The notes under the pieces are model-generated. The model saw nothing but the letters and a program-made list of their open reading frames with translations, was not told the DNA's origin and did not search any database. Positions 43,501 to 55,033 of a DNA stretch of 64,000 bases are shown piece after piece (within the stretch, counting starts at the first letter, position 1; each line of letters starts with the position of its first letter). Origin of the DNA: Puccinellia tenuiflora (taxonomy: Eukaryota; Streptophyta; Magnoliopsida; Poales; Poaceae); assembly GCA_012064385.1 (NCBI GenBank), contig QRDG01000415.1, forward strand, positions 2,384,160 through 2,448,159, in the 5' to 3' direction. Both the position numbers and the translations under genes were made by a program.

Positions 43501-46412
43501 TGTCTCGGCTGCGTCATGTCAAAGTGGAACCCATATCAAGAGAAGTTGACAAATGCAGAAAGTATATAGTGATATACAAGTTATAAATGTTTAAGTCCAA
43601 ATTGCAATTGTGGCAGTTTCGATAAGTATTTGATATTCATTCTGTTTTATGAAAACCGAACCTGCTGCTTGAGACTTGCATAAAGGATCTAGGAAGACGT
43701 TGCGGAATGGTGGTAATCAAGGAGTTGATGCTGGCAACGATCTGTCTCTACATTTATCATTTTGGATTAGAGGATTTGAATAAGTTTTGTAATCGAATTA
43801 AGTGTGATTTTGATTAGTGTGTCTTGCTTATGTGAGACGGTTATTCATGTTAAAGACAATGGTTGTTCTATTTTCATGAGTGATCCTTTTTGGAAATCAC
43901 AAGTTTCGATTATAAGTGTATTATTCTTATTATAATCTAGATGATAAATTGGTTGAACATTTATAAATATGAAACATATTAAAAATATCTAAAACTCAAT
44001 AATGACATTTTATTTATTCATGCTAAGTATTGTGAAGAACATTTTGATGTTTTATCAATGCGCCTTATTGAAGGAGTATGACTAAAAATGCCACCCTTTG
44101 GAAGTGTGTCATGAGTTGCCGAAAATAAAACACAAGTGTTGGTTGTATTTTTCAGCAAATGTTAGATGTCATTATTTTGTGCGCTCCATCATAAATGATA
44201 TGAGTAAACAGATGTATTTATTCAAGTTATGATATTTTATGAGATCAAACAAAATTCTGGAGTTTAGGATATTAAGTTAACAAGAAAATTGAGTCTTTAT
44301 GATTTGATCAAAAGAGACGAAATATTTGAGTTATATGTTGGTATGTGGACTTGTGACAAGTGTTATCACAAATTACAATGTTTAGAATATTTCAAAGGCA
44401 TTTGATATATCCTAAGATATCGTAATCATGCACTATTCGATATTGTGTGGTCTCAAAGAAGGGTTTTACTTTGCGGTTTAATAATAGCATTTAGATTTAT
44501 TTGATAAACACTATGTTTAGAAATAAGGGTCTATATGTGATTCGCATAAATTTTTCATATGAGTTATGAGAAAAGGTGGTTTCATTAATTATGAGATAAT
44601 TAGAGACTATTGCGAATAATGTTGTAGTATATTCATAAGTATGACTATGAATGTGATTCCACAATATGAGACTAAAAGGGGCAAACCAATTTGTTGGTTG
44701 TGCTAAGTATTTTAGTGGTTTATCGTGAAAAGGTTTCATTGATAAAAGAATTGATGGAATAAATGGAAAAGCTAAAACCTTGCTTGTTTATGTATCAAGT
44801 GGCACATATGTAAAGTGCTATGTTGGTTAAAACTTGACACGTGAAGGAATTAATGATGGTGATCATTGAATTTCGGTTTAGCTTGTCTAAAGAAAAGTAG
44901 GATTCAAGAATATTAAAGTTTTGTCAATAATATTGATGATTTACTTGTCATGTTTGAGAAACAAGACATACCTACGAAACTACAAAGAAGAAATAGAAGC
45001 CTTAAATACGAAAGTGACTAAGAGTCATTCTATATTAAAATTTAAATCACAAAGTAATTGTTGCTTGATTTTGTGAAAGTGATGTTTCACATATTTATTC
45101 CTCAAAAGGGTTTTGAAGAGAATAAATAAAACTTAAAGCTAGCAAAGTACTAGTGTTTCGTATATGAGTTCTCGATTTAAAAGTTAATTAAGAATTTTGG
45201 AGGTGTCCAAAATATCGAGAAAGTGCATAAGAAACTGAGTGGGATCTAATTATAATATGTGGTGACATATTTTAAGTTAGAGCAGAAACTATTTTTCAAG
45301 ATCAAAATATGTGGTGACATATGTTTGAGTGGGAGCTAGTTAAATCATTGTCAAATATAAGGATAACATATTTCTGAGTGGGAGCCAATGTGGCTTCACA
45401 ATTTAATATGTGTATGGTGTATATTTGAGTGGGAGTTTACAACATATTGTTTGAGTGAAATAGAGATTTCATAATTGTTGTAAATAAGTCAGGAACCAAT
45501 GTATAACTTATGAAGTTAATTTGAACGTCAAATATCCATGGAGATGGATGTATCTATGGTGGATAGATATGTTTGATAAGAATTATGTCAGGATGTTTAA
45601 CCTAAGTAAGATTTTGAAGGAGTTCAAAATAAAACAAGAGAAGAAAGGTTCATCTGCTTGTGAGAAATAGGTGAAACATTGAGTTGATAACTCAGTACAA
45701 AAATAATGGTTGGAGGATATGTTGGTATTCACTATGAATTGTTCATAGGACTAAAACATATAAGAACCATGTGTTTGTATTTGACGATACGTGACCCAAG
45801 TTCTTGGTTAGAAGAACATGTTAAATGAGGAGTCATTTTTCATGGAGTTGAGATAATAGAATCTAGAGATTGGTAGACTTGGTTGAAGTCATAAAACCAA
45901 ACTAGATTGGAGATCTCTTAAAGTCAGAAGCGTAGCGAAAGCGTGATCGAAAAATATCGAAGTGACATGATTGCACTGTCGATTTGTGAGTCTACAACAT
46001 ATAGGAGTATATGATTAATTCAAGGATTAAAAGATATAATATTTTGGTTTGAGAAATTTTGTTTCAAGACTGAGTGAGTTTCAGGCGCACATGCTATGTG
46101 AAAGTTCCTTTTGACTGATCATACGTCATGTAGGCATAATGGGAAATGAAAAATCTCACTCTTTAACCAAATATATTATATTCATCATGTGATGATGAGA
46201 ATTATCATGTGATGATAATAGGTTTATCATAAGATGATAAAGTAATGTCAAATTAGGTGACATTGACGTTTTGCAAAGAACATAGAGAACTGTATAGTAC
46301 AGAGCACGGACAGAACCTCTTTCACAAGCAAACATGATCAGCACTGAGACTCCATGAGTGTTAGACACCATGAGTGTTAGATCGAGAAAATGTAAACTAG
46401 ATTATTGACTCT
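43501..46412 (+). other. RLC-E decayed pol region
   Basis: About 2.9 kb where protease, integrase, reverse transcriptase and RNase H would be expected. Stops are frequent in every frame and I cannot place any catalytic motif with confidence. The phrase GAGTGGGAG recurs between 45230 and 45440. It appears both decayed and shortened relative to a full Angela element. Confidence 0.55.
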
Positions 46413-46417
46413 AGTGC

Positions 46418-46428
46418 AAGTGGGAGAC
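46418..46428 (+). promoter_or_regulatory. RLC-E polypurine tract
   Basis: AAGTGGGAGAC directly before the 3' LTR, preceded by CTAGTGC. This is the conserved plus-strand priming site of the Angela/BARE group. Confidence 0.85.
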
Positions 46429-48186
46429 TGTTGGGAATATGCCCTAGAGGCAATAATAAAATGGTTTATTAGCATATTCATGTTTATGATAATAGTTTAT
46501 TATCCATGCTATAATTGTATTAACCGGAAACATAATACATGTGTGGAATATAAATAACCAGTTGTCCCTAGTAAGCCTCTACCAGACTGGTTCGTTAGTC
46601 AAGAGATGGTTAGAGTTTCCTAACCATGGACTTGTTATAGTCACTTGATAACGGAGTCATATCATTAGGAGTAATGATGTGATGGACAAGACCCAAATAA
46701 TAAAAGAGTTGCAATTGATCGTGTCATACAATTTTATTGCCAACGCTTTTAGTATGCCAAGTATAGTTTCCTTAGACCATGAGATTGTGTCACTCCCGTT
46801 TACCAGAGGAATACTTTGTGGACATCAAACGTCACTTCGTAACTGGGTGATTATAAAGGTGGCTTTCAGGTATCTCCGATGGTATTTGTTGGGTGACATG
46901 AATCAAGAGTGGGATTTGTCCTTCCTTGTGACGGAAAAGATATCTCTGGGCCCTCTCAGTAATATAGCATCAGAAAGGTTGCAACCATGTGATTAAGTGT
47001 TAATCACGGAGATCCTATATTATGGACGAGAAAAGAGAACTTGCCAGGTAACGAGATGAAACTAGATATGGAGATATCGACGATCGAATCTCGGGCAAGT
47101 TATATATCGGTGGGACAAAGGGAATCGTATACGAGATTAAGAATCTCTGGCATCGTGGTTCAATCGATAAGGAACTTCATTGAATATGTAGGAGTCAATA
47201 TGGGCATCCTGGTCCCGCTATTGATTATTGATATGATCATGTCTGCATGTTCTCGAACCCGTAGGGTCACACACTTAACGCTTCGATGTACCTAGGGTTT
47301 TAGTGAGATAAGTAAATGGTGTAATAAAATGTTGATTTGGTGTCTCGAATGAGATCCTAGATATCACGAGGAGCTCCAGAAGAGTCCGGAGATAAAGTTT
47401 CATATAAGGAAAGTGGTTTCCAGGGTTCCGGAAAAGTTCGGGAAAATTCTGGCACAGTACCGAAAGATTCTAGAAGGTTCTGGAAGGTTCCAGACGGCCC
47501 CACCTTTGGGGGCCACGAACCTGGAAGGGCCCACATGGACCGAGGGGAGGTGCAGCAGCCCACATGGGCTGGCCGCACCTTGTCCCCAAGGCCCATGCGG
47601 CCAAGGCAAGGTGGAGGCAACCCTAACCCTAATTGGGCGCCTTGGGGGGCAAGTTTCCCCCCTTGGCCGGCCCTAGATGGGTTTGGGGCGCCCCCCACAG
47701 CCCCCTCACGCCTATATAAGGAGGAGGGGAGGGCTGGGGCGCAGCACCCTTGAACCCTAGCCGCCGCCTCCCTCTCCCACCTCCCTCCTCTCTCCAGCAG
47801 CCGCTTGGCGAAGCCCTGCAGGAATTTCTCCACCATATCCACCACCACGCCGTCGTGCTGCTGGGATCTCACGAGCCACTTCCTCCTGGCTTGTGGGATC
47901 AAGGATAGGAAGTCTACATCGAGTCATACGTGTGGATACCACGGAGGTGCTGCCCGTTGTGGCACTTCATCGGATTGGATCTTCAAGGAAATACATCTCC
48001 TCACGACTAGATGCGTCTAGTTGCGGGGATCGACTAGCCAACCCCTGCACCGACAAAACGCGCTTGTTCGATCTTCAAGGGTAAGAGATTGGATCTCCAC
48101 TTCGCTACCTTCATCTAATAGATCTAGATCTTGGGGTTTCTTCCGCTTGTTTCGTAGGAAAAAAAATCTATGCAACGACCCCTTCA
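46429..48186 (+). repeat. RLC-E 3' LTR (1758 bp)
   Basis: Complete LTR ending CCCCTTCA, followed by TSD CAACA at 48187-48191. It supplies the uninterrupted sequence that defines the CACTA-2 target site. Confidence 0.94.
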
Positions 48187-48191
48187 CAACA
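48187..48191. repeat. TSD CAACA, right copy (RLC-E)
   Basis: Second copy of the RLC-E target duplication; RLX-D coding sequence resumes immediately after it. Confidence 0.92.
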
Positions 48192-48743
48192 ATCCCCCAA
48201 TGACAAGAGTGGACTTGGATTTACCTCCAATATCAGAAACAAGTCCAAGAGTAACAATAAGAAGGGCCAAGAACAAGTCTATCATTTGGCCAAGATTGTT
48301 TGCTTCAAGTGCAAAGTTGAAGGGCACCATGTTAGGGATTGCCCAATGAATAAGAAGCCTCTTAGTGAGAAGCAACTAGGGAAGCGGCCTCTTATTCAAT
48401 CTAATGCTCAACCTCGTGTTGAACAAGGGCCACCTCCTAAGAAGATTCAAGTTATTGCTCCTCAAGTTGAGGAGCCTATTAAGAAGAGAAAGAAAAGAGT
48501 CGATGTTGCTACTTATGCCGTGAGAAAGGTCACTTGGCTTATTCATGCACTAATGGTACCTTATCCAACCCTACTATAATTGATGACATTTATTCTCTTA
48601 GGAAGGATAGGGCCGGCAATGTGTTTGCCAAATATGTGGGAACTCAAAGTGGTGTCAAGAAAAGAACCATTTGGGTTGCCAAGCCTATTGTGACTAACCT
48701 CGTAGGACCCAACTTGGTTTGGGACCAACAAGCTCAAACTTGA

Positions 48744-51700
48744 TCAATAGGTATTGTTGGAGGACATTGGAGACTTGGCTATCTTTGAAGAACTAAGGGA
48801 TCTTTATTATTATTTTCACAAGCCAAGTCATTTGGATTATATTGTCATATCTCACAACCTATGTTCCTCCTTGCGGTAACTTGTATTTAAATTATATATA
48901 CATTGAAAGTTGCCTGCTCCCTTACATGTGTTAGTTTTGTTCCTAGCATGTGCTTGTATATGTTGTGCTTATTACTTACCTTGAGCAATCAAGTTTGTGT
49001 ATGTTAATGTGCGCTCCATATACGTGTAAACTTTGTGTTGAGTCTTCATTGGATCTTGTGTTGATTTCAATTGGCTCTTTTGAGAGATTAATGGACTATC
49101 CCATTTTGGGGGAGTGATATGCTTTGCGCATTTCACAATCCTAAAAATGTGTGTACATGAGGCACACCACCTAGTATTGATATTTCAATATTATCTAGTC
49201 ACTATGTGGTATGTCATACTCATGAGAAAATCAACTTCTACAATATCCATTAATTTCTCTAGTTCGTGTTCATTTTCCTCTTGCTTAATAAAGAATGGAT
49301 TATCACACTATGGGGGAGTCATAAGCTATGTGCATATTGCAATCCCATAAAATGTGAACATTTGAGGTTTTGCTACTTGGAGTTGATATTGTAAATTATC
49401 TTGTTCCTATGTGGCATGTGAGCTCGAACAAGTTCCACTTTTCCTTTTGGTTATCTTTTGGATCTTGTTTGTGAGTTTGATTGGTGTGGTTTTCTCGAAT
49501 ATGTATTCCCATATATCATTTGAGGAAACCATTTATTCCATATTACTCTAACCATGGCTTTGCCGGTTGGTTCGAATAGTTGAAACTACCAACAAGCTTT
49601 ATTAAAATATGGTGTCTCAATTCTTATCTTTCACCATATGATTTATCTTGTGAGTATAATCTTGGATTTCTCTACCACCAAGAAAATAATTCCGTTTACT
49701 CATTGTCCTTGGACAATTGATATTCACATTTGTGGTAGAATATTTTTGATTATCCTTACTTTGGCATTTACTCTTATTTGCTTCATCACTTGCCAAGTGT
49801 TATTTTCACTCCCATTGTCTTCCTTGCCTCTTGCATGGTTCCTATCTTCCAATTGGTACTGTTTAGTGTTGTAAATGACATATGGAAAGTAATGATCCCT
49901 TGTGTATGCATTTTGTATTCAAATGCAAATATCAAGATAATGCATGAATCTTGGGGGAGCGTTCTTTATTATGTAGAACACTATAGTATCAATTAACATT
50001 TGATATTTTCAATTGGTATTTGATTTCTATCCTATGTGTTATGGAAGACAAACCTTTTCTCTTGGTGGTTTGTGCCATCATGAAAAGTTAGAGAGTGCTT
50101 GGTATATTTGTTATTACCTTGCTCTCTTTTGGGAGTTGGTTTTCTTATTTCTTGAAAATGTGCCATTATCTTCCTAAATGAGAAAAGACATTTGAGAATG
50201 ACTCCTATTTTTATCTTATATGCTCATTGGCCTTGCCTTGGTTCCTTCAATTGGTATTAATTGGAATTTGACATCTCATCCATAGATATTTGTTTCAATT
50301 AGTATCTCTTATGGGAACTTTGATACCTTGTCTCTTGTTTTTCCTTTTACTTGATATCTTTCAAGTAATATCCTTTTTGGTATCCTCGCTTCTAGTTGGT
50401 ATCTTATTTTCAATTGGTGTTTTATCTCACTTCATGTGTTGATGTGTTTTTGGAATCAATCATTTGTTGTTGTTGGTTCCTTCTCAATCATGTGTTGATT
50501 TGAATTTTGATATAATTTGGACAATCTTTTTGTGTCACACTTTGGTGTTCTATCTTCTTGGTTTACTTGGTGTTCTTGTCCAAATTGTATCCCGTTTGGT
50601 TCTTGAAAATCTTTGCATGCATGTTTACTAATTTATATTGTTATAGAATGCTTATCTTTCTTTATCCAATATATAAGGTATACTCCACCGAATCCTAAAT
50701 CGGCTAAGATGTGCATGAAATTCAATTTCATATCTATATGCACATATTTATGTGGAGTGTGTCCTATGTATTGTAGTTTATCTAACTACTATGGGACCCA
50801 ATGAGTTTGGGAACCATGTTGTACTTGAATTTTGTTTTAGGTACAATGGAGATGCAAGGATGCTTGTCTCATTCATAAGAAAGGTGTTCGCACCATGTGA
50901 TTATTGGAGTCAAGCTTTGATGATAAACAAAGCCTCATCTTCTTCATCACCAATGCTATCTCGGTAACAAGTATCCACCGCATGCATACACTTCTAAGTT
51001 ATTCAACCATGTGTAGGTTGCCTCTTGGCATGAAAGCTTTTATGTGCAATTGTCGTTGTTTTGGCTATTTCCTTCACTTGGTATATCTTTGTGATATTTG
51101 TGACGAAATTGCAAAAACATTTCCTTCAATTGGTATTCTTTCTTTGTGATACTTGTTGCCTATCTCAAAGCATCTCCACTATCTCTTGTTCCCTTAGTGA
51201 TATGTGTGATGTCTTTGATGTGTTTGAATTTCATTTATATACAATGAGATAAATTTGAGCTATGTGCCATGCTTTTAAGCAATAATCTCTTTTGTATATT
51301 TATGACTTCCTTTTTGGATACCTTGTTTTCTCCTTCATGAACCATTTTGTATGTACATGTTTCTTTGTGGATATATATCTTCAACGATTTGTCTACTTAG
51401 AAACCTATACATATGTGAGAGGTCACTTTTTAGTTGGTATCCTATTTCTTTGAGCTACCTTGATTTTTATCTATAATTCTTTGGTGGCTCCAAATTTATT
51501 CCATGAGTGCTTACCTTAATTTTATATGCATCTTTGCACACTCATGTGATCGTTGAAGATCTTTGACCTCATGATTACTATGGTGAGTATGTTGATTTTT
51601 TTGGCTAGGTGTTCTGACAAGCATTTGGCTTTTTCAATTGGTTTCATTTTCCAATTGGTATTCTTGAGCTTGTGAACATACTCCTTTTCTAAAAGGATCT

Positions 51701-52400
51701 TCTTTGTATCTTGTGTGTTGGCAAGACGTGCCACGAAACTCTCATTTGGTTAAGACTATGATGATGATCTATCTCATCCTTCTCTTTGTCTTACCAAACC
51801 AATTGTCTTGTCACACACTTGTATGTTTGGTTGGGCCTTTCTTATGTTGAATTGTTAAAATTGGTGTCTTCTTTTAGCTCAACCATATCTTTGGTGCAAG
51901 TGCCATGTTTTGCTTTAGTTTTTGCACCCTTGCACTTGTTGTGTGTTCCAGATGATTTTGGGGGAGTGAGGATTCCATATTTGTGCACTCCTCAATAGTG
52001 TATGAACATTGGGGAGCTTCTCCATTTTTATTTAGAACTCTCTTCTAGGAAATCTTCGATTGCCTTTCTTCTTTGTGGAGATGTTTAGAATGAGTTCATC
52101 TTATTTGCAATCTTTGGATCCTCAATATAGTTTTATTCCCTCCAAATATTCTTCATCTTGGGAAATGCACACCTTGTGGAGGAACTCATATTATATTGGC
52201 CTTCTAATTTTTTTTCTTCCCATTTTGGTAATCGATGCTAATGGGGGAGAAGTTTAGAGGGTTTAAGGGAATTTGGCTTTATGCTTTAGTTTGGTTCTTA
52301 AGCATTTGCCTGTCATGCTCATGCATCCTTGCGTGTTCGTCTTGCAAGGTTGCTTAATTCATTATATAAACCCTGTTAAAAGGGATTGTCATCAATTACC
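48744..52400 (+). other. RLX-D long non-coding 3' interior
   Basis: 3.6 kb, T-rich, without a recognisable gene. It carries dispersed micro-repeats: CAATTGGTAT-like phrases at about ten places between 49850 and 51660, and GGGGGAG phrases at 49108, 49313, 49954, 51959 and 52244. The segments beginning near 49090 and 49295 are degenerate copies of one another, about 205 bp apart. Such repeat-built tails are known in large non-autonomous LTR elements. Confidence 0.6.
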
Positions 52401-52414
52401 AAAATGGCGGAGAT
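52401..52414 (+). promoter_or_regulatory. RLX-D polypurine tract
   Basis: AAAATGGCGGAGAT directly abuts the 3' LTR start TGAAAGAG. The C interrupts an otherwise nearly pure purine run. Confidence 0.75.
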
Positions 52415-53742
52415 TGAAAGAGCATGGTTGCCCCCATATGTTGTTTTGGTAATTAATGACAATCTCTATGAGCTAATGTGTGCTTTGAGTTATATTTGTA
52501 GTGTTTGTCCATAAGGAATGCTTGAACTCCATATGTTGGAGTCAAGGCTAAAAGAAGAAGATTATATGTTGATCAAGGCTGAGTGCAAGTTGATCAACAT
52601 ACAAGATAAGGGCATGTGAATATATGCGAAAGAGTGTCTCTCCCATATTGATGTATGGGGGAGAAATATGCGAGTCTTCACCGAGCGGAGCACAATCAAG
52701 AAAGGTGATCCACTTGAGAGTAGATCAAGATCGTCATCATCTAGCTCAAGTGGAATGCGCAAGGCAAAGGTAAGAGTGTCTCTCCCATATTGGTGTATGG
52801 GGGAGCAATATGCGAGTCTTCACCGAGCGGAGCACAATCAAGAAAGGTGATCCACTTGAGAGTATCGTCATCATCTAACTCAAGTGGAATGCGCAAGGCA
52901 AAGGTATGATCTTGATAGGGTTTCTATTTTACCGGTCTCGCGGTGTAGTTGGGAGACCGGGATTTAGGATAGGTAACCGTATTATCAAGAGGGGCTCTCA
53001 AGTGAGCTTTAGCATATCGGTCGTAGAGAGCTCAAACCTTTGTATCCTTGGCATCATCTTTATTCGTTCTTAGTTGGCTCTTATAGTGGTATGGTCTTGG
53101 TGCTTGTCGTGCTTGTCATGACAAGGCCGGCCAAGCTCATCGAAAACGGTTTTTCATATGCGTCTTACATTGCGTTTTTTATATTAGAAATATTGTCGGT
53201 TTGCCCTTGAGAAATTATCCACACATACATGTGTGAGATATTATCTCTTAATTGTTTTCAATATTTCCAAGGATAGCTACTATCATCCTCTTTCCAACAA
53301 AAGTGGTTTCACCTCTTTCGGTCTTCATTTGCAAAAGATATGGTGGTTCCGGTTTGCAAGAGAGAGGCTTAACCTTTCCTCATTAGTTATTATAATATCT
53401 TTTTGGAATATGATTTTTCTATGCATAATCTTGTAGTGCTCGTTGTGGTGATTCCAACGAGTCCAAGATCATCGAAAACGGAGTTCGGATGGTCAAAATA
53501 TGTTTGTTTTCGTGATTGGGTGTTCTTGCAGTTTGGCCAGCCTTGCTGGGCTCAAGGCCAGGCTCAAGGCTGGCCGTCTCGGGCACCTGGCCGACCTCGG
53601 AAGCTGGCAAGCCGGCCTAGTCCGGGCCCAAGGCTGGCCTCCCTACACGCAGTTTTATCTCCAAGATTCCAGGCCAGCCTCGGACCCGGCAAGGCCGGGC
53701 TCACAGTGTGTGTGGAAAACGCTTGAACGGCCATTTCTTTGG

Positions 53743-53764
53743 GGAGGGGTATAAATACCCCTCC
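53743..53764 (+). promoter_or_regulatory. TATA palindrome, RLX-D 3' LTR
   Basis: Same 22-bp palindrome as at 36898-36919, unchanged between the two LTRs although surrounding bases differ. Confidence 0.6.
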
Positions 53765-54678
53765 ACCTTCCTCCAGCCGAGTTAGCTCTTTTTTCTCTCT
53801 CTCCTCCATTGTTGCACGAGCTCAAATCACATAGATATCCCAATCCCTCCACCCAAACTCGTTGATCTTTGGAGGAGAAGGCCTAGATCTACTATTCCAC
53901 CAAACCATTCCTCCTGTAAGTGAGGGGAACCTAGTAGATCTTGATCTTGGAGTTTCTTTGTGTTTCACCTTTGTTCTTCCTCTCAAATCCCTGCCTAGCA
54001 TTAGTTGCTTTTGTTGGATTTCAGAGAGAAGAACTTGACCACTTAGTGTGTTCTTGCCATTGCATCGGTTGCATCGGTTTGAGTTCTCCACGGTGATTCG
54101 TGGAAGTTAAAGTTGAGAAGCTTGTTACTCTTGGGTGCTTGGGTGCCCTAGAGCTTGTTCCTCTAGGGCACGTTGGTACCCTAGACGGTTGCTGATATCT
54201 CGGAGTTTTGGTGGCTTGCGGGATTTGTTGGGAGCCTCCAATTAAGTTGTGGAGTGTGGCTCAACCTTGTTCGTCTTGGAGCTTTGGTAGCTAAGAAGAC
54301 ATTGCCGGGAGCCACCAATTGAGTTGTGGTGTGCCCCGGCCTTGGGCATTGAGTCTTGGCGGCTCGGTGCATTTGGTGGAGACCCTCCAACTTGTGGAGT
54401 GTGCTTCATCCTTGTGAAGGTTCTAGTTGCCAACCTCAACGGCAACATAGTGATTCGTGCCTCACCACATCGGTGGTAGGACACGAAAGAGATACGGTGT
54501 GCCATTTCAAGGCTACTCGGTGTTTCACTTTGGTGTACACCGCGCCGCTCCCACGGAGACTAGCTTCCATTGGGAAGTGAACTTTGGGATAAATCATCGT
54601 CTCCACGTGCCTCGGTTATTTCTATACCCGAGCTCTTTACTTATGCAATTATCTTTGTGATAACCTTCGAGCTTGAAG

Positions 54679-54679
<1 letters not shown>

Positions 54680-54724
<45 letters not shown>
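54680..54724. repeat. (TA)n microsatellite, about 22 repeats
   Basis: Uninterrupted TA dinucleotides in the 3' part of the RLX-D LTR. The matching part of the 5' LTR is deleted, so the original length cannot be compared. Confidence 0.95.
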
Positions 54725-54726
<2 letters not shown>

Positions 54727-54909
54727 CTATCACATAGTTGATTATCTTTCTTAGCATAAGTTGTTGGTGCACTTAGGTAAACCTAGCTTGTGTAGGTTTT
54801 GTGCTTGATAAATTAAACACTACTTTTATTCCGCATTTATTCAAGCCTAAACCGCAATAAATTTAAATCGCCTATTCACCCCCCTCTAGGCGACATCCGT
54901 GTTCTTTCA

Positions 54910-54914
54910 CATGG
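54910..54914. repeat. TSD CATGG, right copy (RLX-D)
   Basis: Second copy of the RLX-D target duplication; MULE transposase sequence (minus strand) follows to 55033. Confidence 0.93.
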
Positions 54915-55033
54915 TCTACCCACATGTTTCTGGTACTGTGGAGGCTCAATTCGGGGGCCATTCATCTTCTGCCATTCAGTCTTATCTTTGCAGGGATACA
55001 CAATGTTGCTATATGCCTTCTTGAACATGGCCA

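Larger units (their letters stand above)
38706..48186 (+). mobile_element. RLC-E: Angela/BARE/WIS-like Ty1/copia retrotransposon, decayed
   Basis: LTRs begin TGTTGGGAATATGCCCTAGAG and end CCTTCA/CCCTCA (38706-41684 with CACTA-2 inside; 46429-48186). Primer site TGCTATCAGAGCC at 41686 is one base from the initiator-Met consensus. The tract GTGCAAGTGGGAGAC precedes the 3' LTR, the signature of the Angela/BARE group. The 4.7-kb interior is full of stops; only gag remnants are recognisable. TSD CAACA. Confidence 0.92.
37750..48743 (+). pseudogene. RLX-D coiled-coil plus zinc-knuckle Gag-like protein, split by RLC-E
   Basis: Coding pieces are 37750-38705 and 48192-48743. The first is a Leu/Glu/Lys-rich coiled coil ending in a Ser-rich linker, with one in-frame TAA at 37918-37920. 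After RLC-E the same frame resumes when one CAACA is dropped. It has one CX2CX4HX4C knuckle at 48301-48342 and a second at 48507-48548 in another frame, so a frameshift lies between them. The frame of the second knuckle ends at TGA 48741-48743. The N-terminus is missing because of the LTR deletion. The domain order fits an RNA-binding Gag-like protein of large non-autonomous Triticeae elements; function in packaging is inferred. Confidence 0.8.
35544..54909 (+). mobile_element. RLX-D: non-autonomous LTR retrotransposon with coiled-coil/zinc-knuckle gene
   Basis: Termini are TGAAAGA...TCTTTCA with TSD CATGG. The 3' LTR is complete (52415-54909). The 5' LTR is truncated at 37749, so its last 324 bp, the primer site and the start of the gag-like gene are missing. 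The gene is further split by RLC-E. No pol is present between the zinc knuckles (48548) and the 3' LTR. About 9.9 kb without RLC-E. Confidence 0.93.
52415..54909 (+). repeat. RLX-D 3' LTR (2495 bp)
   Basis: TGAAAGAGCATGG to GTTCTTTCA, complete. It includes the 142-bp tandem duplication (52632 and 52774), the TATA palindrome at 53743-53764 and a (TA)n run at 54680-54724. The last 324 bp (54586-54909) have no counterpart in the 5' copy. Confidence 0.94.
34446..55033 (-). pseudogene. MULE transposase, C-terminal part, split by RLX-D and cut by RLG-F
   Basis: Minus-strand coding pieces are 55033-54915, 35543-35268 and, after a GT-AG intron (35267-35179), 35178-34446. The first piece contains the W...PP...GRP motif typical of MULE transposases just before their zinc knuckle. 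The reading frame continues across RLX-D once one CATGG is dropped. The second piece has a CX2CX4HX4C knuckle (about 35460-35420). The last exon is about 190 residues of Lys/Glu/Ala/Arg-rich coiled coil. The main frame stops at 34611-34609, but another frame continues the same composition to TGA at 34448-34446, so a frameshift between 34610 and 34670 is likely. The catalytic DDE domain would lie beyond RLG-F, outside the window. Confidence 0.8.

Noticed and set aside
40545..47295. 84-aa frame present twice (40545-40799 and 47041-47295)
   Set aside because: The two copies are the same position in the two LTRs of RLC-E, so duplication is not evidence of coding.
36558..54660. Several 60-124 aa frames occurring twice (for example 36558-36827 and 53403-53726)
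   Set aside because: They are LTR sequence of RLX-D, duplicated by the LTR structure, overlapping in multiple frames.
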